DNA of 64,000 nucleotides from Haloferula helveola. GTDB taxonomy: Bacteria; Verrucomicrobiota; Verrucomicrobiia; Verrucomicrobiales; Akkermansiaceae. The stretch covers positions 2,232,001 to 2,296,000 of the forward strand of contig NZ_AP024702.1 of NCBI RefSeq assembly GCF_037076345.1, in the 5' to 3' direction. The notes below the pieces were generated by a model. That model did no database searches and was not told the origin of the DNA. It was given only the letters and a program-made list of their open reading frames with translations. The position numbers were made by a program, and so were the translations under genes. This document shows, in pieces, positions 8,652 through 16,300 of this stretch (position 1 is the stretch's first letter; every line of letters begins with the position of its first letter).

Positions 8652-8867
8652 CTAGTGTCCCGCGCGGCAAGTTCGTCACCTTTCGGGATGAAGGAAGTTA
8701 TCTTGAAATCAGCTCGCTGCGCTCGTCCGCCGAACGAGGCGCGGATCTTTTTTCCAGATGCGGCGTTGTTCCTCGGTCACAAATCTCGATTTGCTCCCTC
8801 GTCACGCCTTGCATTTGGAAAAAATCTCTCGCGCGAAAGGCAACGCTCTTGCCGCGCGGGACACTAG
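8652..8867. repeat. 216-bp inverted-repeat (MITE-like) element, copy A
   Basis: The element is bounded by the 20-bp inverted ends CTAGTGTCCCGCGCGGCAAG and their reverse complement. An oppositely oriented copy of the same 216-bp length lies at 44795-45010. The outer CTAG could be a 4-bp target duplication. The TAG stop codon of the adjacent reductase gene (8864-8866, minus strand) lies inside the right end. A conserved frame without a clear start (ALFLGHKSRFAPSSRLAF) runs through both copies but looks like a repeat by-product. The 277 bp between it and 8375 hold no feature that I can see. Confidence 0.85.
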
Positions 8868-10216
8868 CCGACCATGTACTTCAGGTCCGACACGATTGTC
8901 GGGTAGGCCCACATGAACTCCTTGAGGTCTCCCGACTTGATGCCGAACTTCATGGCGAGGGCGAGGACGTTGATCGCCTCGGCGGCGTTGTGGCGGGCGA
9001 GGTGGGCGCCGATGAGTTCACCGGTCGTGTTGTCGATAAGCACCTTGTAGCCGCCGTGTTTCTCGCCGATCCGCTTGGCCGACGGCCACCCGGTCGTGCT
9101 CCCTTTCCTCACGCGGAAGTCGAGACCCCGTTCCTTGGCCTGCTCCTCGGTCAGTCCGACGGAGCCGATGCTCGGAATCGTGAAGGTCGCGCTCGGCACC
9201 ACGGAGTAATCCATTTCCTCGACGTTTCCCTCGAGGATGTTGCGTGCTGCGAGCTTGCCCTCAGCGTCGGCTACGGGCGCGAGCTGGTAGGGCGTCGCCG
9301 CGCAGTCGCCGATGGCATACACCGCTGGATTCGAAACACTCTGCAGGTAGCCGTTCACCTTGATGCCGCCGTCATCCGAATCCACGCCACCTTGGCCGCC
9401 CTCGAGCACGCTGAGGTTGGGCACGCGTCCGGTCGCCTCGACCACAAGATCCGCCTCATAGACCGTCCCCGACTTTCCGACCAACCGGTAGCCCGCATCG
9501 ACCTTCTCCAAAGACTCGGGCGACTCCTCAAGGCGGACGTCGATGCCTTCCGCCTCGCTCGCCGCGACGATCACTTCCGCGATCTCCGGGTCGAAGTTCT
9601 TCAGCACCCGATCCGAGCGCTGGAGGATCGTCACGCTCTTCGCTCCGGCACGGATCGCCACATGCGCGAACTCGAACGAGATGTAACCGCCTCCGACAAA
9701 CACGATCCGCTCGGGCAGTTCGTCGAGTTCGAGAAAGGCGTCGCTGAAAACCGAATGCTCGGCCCCCGGGTAGCCCGCGCAGCGCGGCGTCGCTCCGGTC
9801 GCCAGCACGATATGCTTCGCCCGCAGGATCCGGTCGCCCACCGCGAGCTCGTTCGGTCCGGTCATGCGGGCGTGGCCGTGATAGGTCGCGACGCCCTCCT
9901 TTTGCCAGTCCTCGACCTCCCGCTCAGGCTTTCCGCTGAGGAACTCGTTCTTCAGGGCCTGCAGGCCCGCCCAATCGGTCTTCGGCGCCGCCACGATCCC
10001 TTGGCCGACCAAGTGGCTCGCCATGGCGACCGCCTCGGCGTTGCAAACGAGGTACTTCTTCGGCTGGCAGCCGCGCAGAGCACAGGTTCCGCCGAAGGGC
10101 CGCTCATCGACGATCGCGACATCGAGCCCGCCCTTCTTCAGACCGCTGGCGGCGAAGTAGGCGGAGGTTCCGGAGCCGACGACAACGGCATCGTGATTCA
10201 GGGTTTCTGGGTCCAT
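8864..10216 (-). CDS. FAD-dependent pyridine nucleotide-disulfide oxidoreductase (Lpd/Gor/MerA type) lacking the catalytic His
   Basis: This 450-residue flavoprotein has the FAD-binding GSGTSAYFAASGL near residue 14, a redox-active pair CALRGC (C45 and C50), the NAD(P)H-binding GGGYISFEFA, the second FAD motif YAIGDC, and a dimerisation domain. The N-terminus was set at MDPETLNHD, just before the Rossmann strand. The usual C-terminal HPTxSE is YPTIVSD, with Tyr438 in place of the catalytic base, so it may not be a classical dihydrolipoamide or glutathione reductase. The substrate is unknown. Its stop codon lies inside the MITE-like element, and three structured RNA units lie just upstream. 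Confidence 0.9.
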   Translation of the reverse strand: MDPETLNHDAVVVGSGTSAYFAASGLKKGGLDVAIVDERPFGGTCALRGCQPKKYLVCNAEAVAMASHLVGQGIVAAPKTDWAGLQALKNEFLSGKPEREVEDWQKEGVATYHGHARMTGPNELAVGDRILRAKHIVLATGATPRCAGYPGAEHSVFSDAFLELDELPERIVFVGGGYISFEFAHVAIRAGAKSVTILQRSDRVLKNFDPEIAEVIVAASEAEGIDVRLEESPESLEKVDAGYRLVGKSGTVYEADLVVEATGRVPNLSVLEGGQGGVDSDDGGIKVNGYLQSVSNPAVYAIGDCAATPYQLAPVADAEGKLAARNILEGNVEEMDYSVVPSATFTIPSIGSVGLTEEQAKERGLDFRVRKGSTTGWPSAKRIGEKHGGYKVLIDNTTGELIGAHLARHNAAEAINVLALAMKFGIKSGDLKEFMWAYPTIVSDLKYMVG

Positions 10217-10291
10217 CGACCCCAAGCTATGCCGAGCATGGGCGGTCTGACAAATCCCCCGCGGTTCCGTTTCTGCACCGGAGCCTGAGGC

Positions 10292-10412
10292 TGAAAAGAG
10301 AAACGGTCCGGCTGATCTGCCGCAGGGGAAACCCATGAACCCTGAAACATCCAGCCGGACCGCTTGTTCAGTCGCGACGAGAACGGGGAAGCAACCAGCG
10401 GGCCAAAATGTG
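10292..10412 (-). ncRNA. structured RNA unit 1 of 3 (hairpin plus U-rich tract)
   Basis: Read on the minus strand, a long-loop hairpin (arms 10304-10314 and 10352-10362, loop holding GGGTTCATGGGTTTCCCC) is followed by a T-rich tract. Upstream of it lies the palindromic GTCGCGAC (10371-10378) and, further upstream, TTTTGGCCC. The same order occurs in units 2 and 3. It is the unit nearest the reductase start (10216), so it could be part of that gene's leader or a free RNA. No clear promoter was found. Confidence 0.5.
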
Positions 10413-10516
10413 CCGGGCCGCATTTTTCGTCGCCATCGTCACATTCTAACAACGACCTACCAACCTGCCGCATGGAATTCCCTCGAACCGATGAGGAACA
10501 CTCATTCCACCTCTCA

Positions 10517-10635
10517 TAAAAGAAAGCGGCCCGATTGATCCGCCGCCGGGAAAACCCATTAACCCAGCTGACTTTTCAATCGGACCGCCTGTTGTGTCGC
10601 GACGAAGACAGGTCAGCAATCGGCGGGCCAAGACC
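10517..10635 (-). ncRNA. structured RNA unit 2 of 3
   Basis: The hairpin has arms 10526-10538 and 10576-10588 with one mismatch. Its loop has GGGTTAATGGGTTTTCCC on the minus strand, and a CTTTCTTTTATG tract follows. GTGTCGCGAC is at 10594-10603 and the GGGCCAAG box at about 10625-10632. Compared with units 1 and 3, the stem carries compensatory base changes (GAT/ATC where unit 1 has GGC/GCC and unit 3 has GAC/GTC). Confidence 0.5.
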
Positions 10636-10730
10636 GGTTTCAGGCCGAATAAAATACACGCTCCTTCCACTTTCCTTGCCTCACACTTCCACGTCTCCCC
10701 CGATCGGGGGGCAGAACTTCGATCCCAGAC

Positions 10731-10850
10731 AAAAAAAGAGCGGTCCGACTGATCAACTCCAAAGGAAAACCCATCAACCCTTGGAACATTTCAGTCGGAC
10801 CGCAGTCGTGTCGCGACAGGGAGCTAACAGCACTCAATGGGCCAAAGTTG
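10731..10850 (-). ncRNA. structured RNA unit 3 of 3
   Basis: This copy has the best terminator shape. It has a perfect 13-bp stem (10740-10752 with 10791-10803), a 38-nt loop with GGGTTGATGGGTTTTCCT on the minus strand, and then TCTTTTTTTG. GTGTCGCGAC lies at 10808-10817 and GGGCCAAA at 10839-10846. The units are spaced about 215-222 bp apart. With units 1 and 2 it forms an array over a gap of about 860 bp that holds no gene. Confidence 0.55.
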
Positions 10851-10927
10851 CGGCAAGAATCGAAATTGTTCCGGCCTGCGTAGTTTCCCGGATCCAGTTT
10901 TCGGGAGTCCTATCTCCGGGCCGACAG

Positions 10928-11074
10928 GCGGACCGCGCGAGCCCACTCGCGCCCCGAAGCCCGTCCGACCGATGAGACACCCTTCGTGCCGCAGAACCCC
11001 GGCCTTGGCGCCCTTGGCGTCTTGGCGGTTCGAAATCCCTGTTGCTCCGTAGCGCGAGTGGGCTCGCGCGGTCC
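10928..11074. repeat. REP-like palindrome pair (GCGCGAGCCCACTCGCG family)
   Basis: The arms 10928-10951 and 11053-11074 are inverted copies of GGACCGCGCGAGCCCACTCG. The same arms appear at 63121-63187 with a shorter spacer. The right arm ends one base before the TAA stop codon of the GH1 gene (11076-11078). The stretch between the arms holds no gene. Confidence 0.7.
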
Positions 11075-11075
11075 A

Positions 11076-13223
11076 TTACGGTTCTTGGCTCGTCGCGGAT
11101 TCGGCTTTCGCAATCCATGCACGGAAACGGTCGACCTCATCGGTCGGCACACGCCGGAGTTCCGGGTCGCGATCGAGGTCGACGAAGTAGAGCCCGAAGT
11201 CGGTGTTGGGATCGAAAGGATGACCCCACTCGCGGTTCGAGGTGATCGACCACCAGTTGTAACCCTTGATCCGCAATCCCTCGTCGAGCGCCTTCTCGAC
11301 CTGATCGAGGTGGGCGTCCATGTACCCGCCCCGGCTCATGCCACCGGCCTTCGGTGGGCAACCGTTCTCGACGATGAACAGGTCCTGGTCCGGGAACCAT
11401 CGGCCGAAACGACGAAGCGCATGGAACAATCCGCGCGGCCACACCGGTGCCTTCAGGAATCGTCCGTGGGCGGCGTCCTCAAGCAGCCGGAACCGGTGCA
11501 GGCCGGTCGTCGGAAGACCCCAGTAGTAGTCGAGGCCGACGAAGTCCTGCGCGCCGACCGCTTCCGCGGGGCACAGTTCCTCCGGCAAGCGGCCGGACGT
11601 TCCGAGATACCACCAGTTCGAATTGGCGATCAGGCAGGTCGTGCCCCAGAAACGCCACGCCCAGTTGAGCCAGCTCGACTTCGACGTCAGGACTTCCAGC
11701 CGTCGACCGGGAACGAGAGGCACGATCTCGAGCTTCGACTCGTCGCCGAGCACTTCCGCGGCGATCCGCCGTGCCAGCCGCATTTCCAAGCCGTCGCCAT
11801 CGCAGTGCTCGGACAATCCCGGCGCATCGGTCCGGATGCCGATCCGGATCTTGCCGCGCCGTCGCACCCGTCGCACACCGCGCCCGCTCGATAGCCGCTC
11901 CGGCAGGCTGTCCTCGCCGCGGAACACCTCATGCAACGAACACGGCACGGTGGCCTTGCGCTGTACCGGTTCCGGCGCTCCGGCCTCGTGTTCCGAAGGC
12001 ACGACATCAGCCACCGCGCGATCGACCATCTCGACCAACCGCGCATGACCGTGAGGCGCGACCACGACGTAGTTCTCGTCGCTGAGATGCTCCGCGAGAA
12101 AACGGAACCTGTCCTGATCGCGAAGCTCGGGAGGCATCAGAAAAAACGCATCACCGTAAAGAGCGTCGACGCCGCCTGCCTCGAGTGAACTACGAGCATC
12201 ATCGTAGTTCCGGAACGCCTGCCTGCGTGTTCCTGCCGGCAAATCGCGGCGCCAGCCCTCCGCCTGGTTGCCGACCGCCACCAGACCGACTTTCTTCCCC
12301 GCGAGGTCGGCTACCGAACCGAAAGCGTGGTCAGCCCTGACCAGCACGGCCTTTCCGGTCCGAAGGTACGGATCGCTGAACTCATGCCGCGTCTCGTCGG
12401 CCACGCTGATGCCGCCGATCACCAGATCGACATCGCCGCGCTCGCTGACCAGTGCGCCCTTGCTGGTGAACTTGAACAGGGCTTCCTGCAAGCCGCGGTG
12501 GCACGCGCCCCAGTCCATCAACTTCTGCAGCCAAGGCGGGAAGCCGGTGACGAGCGGATTGACGCCGACCCGGGCCTCCGGATTGCGGGTGCGGATCAGC
12601 CCGCGGGCCCGGGCATGGGCGCGGAACAGGTTGGGGATGAGGCGTCCGACCGCCTCCGCCTCGGCATCGACTTCCGAACCGCGCGGCAGCCCCGGGGGCA
12701 TGTAGTAGCGGCTCTGCCACCACGGCTTGATGTAGCCAAAAGTCAGCTGGCTCGGCTCGTTGAAGGTGATCCACCAGTCGACGCGGTCGCCGAAGGCCTC
12801 CGCCACGCGGTCAGCGAAGCGGGCGAAGAGGTCCGGAAAGCCTTTGCCGATCATCCCGCCGTGGTCGCGCTCCAGCCACAGCGGCCAGACGAAGTGATGG
12901 AGCGTGACCATCAACTGCATGCCGTGGCCCTTCACGCAGTCGGCCACCTTGCGGTAGTGATCGAGCATCTCCGGATCGAAAGATCCGCACTCGGGCTCGA
13001 CCCGTGCCCACGCGATTGAGAAGCGGAATACCTTGCAGCCAAGTTCGGCGGCGGCCGCGATGTCTTCCTCGTAGCGGTGCTGGAAATCGGTCGCGCGGCC
13101 GCGCTCGGTGAGCTTCTGGCTGCGCTCCCACAGGTCCCAAACATCCTCGCGCGAAGGATCGTGTGCCTCGACCTGGTGATCGGCATTCGCAGTCCCGAAC
13201 AAGAAATCTGACGGAAAGCCCAT
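11076..13223 (-). CDS. GH1 beta-glucosidase-type enzyme with an inserted, circularly permuted solute-binding (SBP_bac_3) domain
   Basis: This is a 715-residue protein; typical GH1 enzymes are about 450. The GH1 halves are residues 1-250 and about 516-715. They carry FPSDFLFGTA, the acid/base TFNEP (E156), DFVGLDYY, and the nucleophile motif IVENG (E619). Residues about 251-515 are foreign and resemble amino-acid-type periplasmic binding proteins, but in permuted order: first the later part (GDVDLVIGGISVADETRHEFSDPYL...), then a basic linker, then the usual N-terminal part (KIRIGIRTDAPG to SKLEIVPLVPGRRLEVL). The insertion lies between GH1 strands 5 and 6. There is no signal peptide, so it is probably cytoplasmic. 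Substrate specificity is not readable. It is transcribed away from the giant surface-protein gene. Confidence 0.85.
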   Translation of the reverse strand: MGFPSDFLFGTANADHQVEAHDPSREDVWDLWERSQKLTERGRATDFQHRYEEDIAAAAELGCKVFRFSIAWARVEPECGSFDPEMLDHYRKVADCVKGHGMQLMVTLHHFVWPLWLERDHGGMIGKGFPDLFARFADRVAEAFGDRVDWWITFNEPSQLTFGYIKPWWQSRYYMPPGLPRGSEVDAEAEAVGRLIPNLFRAHARARGLIRTRNPEARVGVNPLVTGFPPWLQKLMDWGACHRGLQEALFKFTSKGALVSERGDVDLVIGGISVADETRHEFSDPYLRTGKAVLVRADHAFGSVADLAGKKVGLVAVGNQAEGWRRDLPAGTRRQAFRNYDDARSSLEAGGVDALYGDAFFLMPPELRDQDRFRFLAEHLSDENYVVVAPHGHARLVEMVDRAVADVVPSEHEAGAPEPVQRKATVPCSLHEVFRGEDSLPERLSSGRGVRRVRRRGKIRIGIRTDAPGLSEHCDGDGLEMRLARRIAAEVLGDESKLEIVPLVPGRRLEVLTSKSSWLNWAWRFWGTTCLIANSNWWYLGTSGRLPEELCPAEAVGAQDFVGLDYYWGLPTTGLHRFRLLEDAAHGRFLKAPVWPRGLFHALRRFGRWFPDQDLFIVENGCPPKAGGMSRGGYMDAHLDQVEKALDEGLRIKGYNWWSITSNREWGHPFDPNTDFGLYFVDLDRDPELRRVPTDEVDRFRAWIAKAESATSQEP

Positions 13224-13393
13224 CGACGCCGCCAGCCTCCGTCGCCCGTCAGGATTTTCAACGGATTTCGTCCGTCATGACGGGTCTGCCGAAGCGTTTT
13301 GCCAACAATTTGATAACGCGCCCTGACCGATCGTCATTGTCCGTTGGGCCCTAACCCAACCCGGCCTGCCAAAACCTAACTGCCAAAAACTCC

Positions 13394-16300
13394 ATGAAAT
13401 TCAATCGAAGCGAATCGTTCGCCTCCGATGCCCACGTCACACGACTTGCCCTTCTTGCCTGCGCCGCCTCGTGCGCTTCCCTCCATGCCCAGCTGACCTG
13501 GGATCCCGACCTCGCCGGCAGCCCGTTCGGCGGGGCGGGAGTGTGGGACACCACCACCGCGAACTGGTGGGACGGAGGAGCCAACGCGGTGTGGGACAAC
13601 TCCGGCGCCACCGAAGGCGTGTTCGCCGACGCAGGCGGCGAGGTCACGCTCGCGACCGGTGCCGGCATCACGGTCGGCGACCTGACCCTGAATGCCGGAC
13701 TCGGATCGGCAGTGGTGCTCAAGGCCGAGACCGACAACGAAGGAATCACCGTGCTCGACGGATCCACATGGGCCCTCAACGACAACGTCCTGACCTTTAC
13801 CAACGACCAGGCCAACGACACGACCCTGTCCATGGCGGCGCTCTCGACCCTGACCGTCACCGGCACGGGAACCTTCAATACCGGCGTGAATCCGAATGGC
13901 GCGGATTGGTCGGTCGCCAATGCCAACCTCGTGATCGATGGACCAATCACGGTCCGCGGCCCTGCGAACACGATCGGCCAGTTCGGCGTCGTCAGCATGG
14001 CCGACGGCTCTGCCTTCCGCTACGAACGCAATACCAACCAGACCTTCGCCAACAACTGGATCCTGCCCTCGGGCAACGTGACCTTCAGCCGCCAGTGGAA
14101 CGAACGCTTCGCCACCTACAGCGGGGCCATCTCCGGCAGCGGCGGAATTACGGTGAACACCCTCGGTCTCGGATCTTCCGTGTTCACCGGCGCCAATTCC
14201 TTCACCGGCAAGGTGGTGATCAACGGCAACATGACCATCAACGGCGATGGCGCGTTGGGAGCGGTTCCGGGTGCGCCCGTCGCTGACCAACTTTCCCTCG
14301 ATGGCGGCGAGCTCGCAGTCAATGCCGGCACCGTGATCCCCGCGAACCGCGGAGTCACGATCGGTGCCGGCGGAGGAACGTTCCGCGCAGGAGGCGGCAC
14401 GATCGACGTCGACAGCATCATCACCGGTGCCGGCAATCTCGAACTGCTCGGCTCTTCCGGGATCGCGCTGAACGGCGTGAATACCCACACCGGCACCACG
14501 ACCATCGACGGCATCACGGTGAACATCAACGACGAGAGCGCGCTCGGAACCGCTCCCGGGTCGCCGGTCGCCGACAGCCTGACCCTCAGGAATGGCGCCG
14601 TGCTCTTCCTCGGCGCGACCTCGAGTCTCGACAGCAATCGCGGTATCACACTCGACGGCGGCGGCAGCCTGATCATTTCCAACAGCCCGAAGAGCTACGG
14701 CGGCACGATCACCGGCACCGGTGGATTCCAGATCGGTCGCGACGACGGCTTCGCCAATGTCCTGACCCTGAACTCGGACACCAGCGACTACACGGATGGC
14801 ACCCGGATCCGAAAGGGCAGGCTCGCGCTCGGCATCGACGAGGCGCTTCCGAGCGACACGGTCGTGACCATCGGCGGCAACGGTGGATCGAACTCCAAGC
14901 TCTATCTGGAAGGCCACACCCAGACGATCGGCGGGCTGGACACTTCAGGCAGCAACACCCGCCAGGTGGTCAATTTCGACACCAACGCCGCACCCGGTTC
15001 CGGCGGACCTGCGGGCAACCTCATCATCGATGTCGCTGACGGCGAGTCTTACGTCTTCGGCTCGAACTTCGGGGTCAACGTGAATCAGGACAAAGGCAAC
15101 TTCAACGTCACCAAGAACGGGCCGGGAACCCAAGAGCTCAGCAATATCCAGATTGCTGGCGATGTGACGGTGAATGACGGGATCCTCGTATTCGGCGGGG
15201 GACCCAATGCCATCGCCAACGACATCACCGTCAACGGCGGCGTGCTGGCCATCGAAGGGGATGCCGATGCGAACTCCTACACGGTCGGCGCCTCCGGTGT
15301 GCTGAGCATCGGCGACGGCAACGGCAACGAAGGCAGTATTGCTGGCAATACCGACATCACCAACGACGGCATTGTTCTCTTCAATCGCGGCGGATCGCTG
15401 GCCTACGGCGGAGTGATCAGCGGCACCGGCGGCGTCGGCGTGGACGGAGGGGTCAGCGTGACCCTCAGCGGCACAAACACCTTCACTGGCGCGGTTCAGG
15501 TTCTCGACGGCGAGATCATCCTCGGCAGCGCGACCGCCCTACCGGACCTGAGCGGTGTCACCGTTGCGGCCGGCGAGGTTTTCTCCGTGCTGTTCGACGG
15601 CACCACCTTCGCCTCATCGGACCTTCCGACCGTTTCCAGCACGGTCAACTTCCTCGATCCGACCGCCTACCTCGGCCTCGATATCACTCCGGGCTCGATC
15701 ACCCTCGCCGACGCGATCACCGGGCCCCACGGCTTGCAGATGAGCGGCAACGACGCCGACGTGCTGAGCATCGGCGTGGCCCAGACCTACACCGGCAACA
15801 CCCGGATCTTCCAAGGTCAGATGGACCTGACGGCGAGCGACCAGTTGCCGGCCGGAGCGCTGATGGAAATCGGCGGCGCAGGCATCGCTGAGTTCAACCT
15901 GAACGGCTTCAACCAGACGGTGGCCGGACTCCCCGACACGCTCGGTAGCACACGCCGGATCAACAACCGGGGCGCGGGCCCTTCGGTGCTGACCCTCGAT
16001 GTCCCCGCCGGACAGGAACACATCTACACCGCGAATATCCTCGAGAATGGAAGTACGGTAAGCCTCGTAAAGAACGGTGCGGGCGAGCAGGCCTTCGAGA
16101 AGAACGGCTTCGCCAGCTACACCGGGAGCGCGACGGTCAACGGAGGCATCATGCGCTTCCGTTTCCCGACGGATATCGATCCGGCGACCCAGTCGATCAC
16201 CGCCAACGCGGGAGGCACTTTCGCCATCGATACCGGCTGGGCCCAGGAGTGGCTCACGGCGGACATCGACACGCTGCTGGCCAACGCCACCTTCAACGCG

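Noticed and set aside
8371..8679. 102-codon minus-strand frame beside the 216-bp element
   Set aside because: It begins inside the repeat and has a Ser/Arg-rich composition; the same start (MTNLPRG) recurs in the other copy, so it is a repeat by-product.
8691..8867. Conserved frame ALFLGHKSRFAPSSRLAF in the 216-bp element
   Set aside because: It is in both copies and may be seen in annotated proteins, but it lacks a ribosome binding site and is explained by conservation of the element's DNA.
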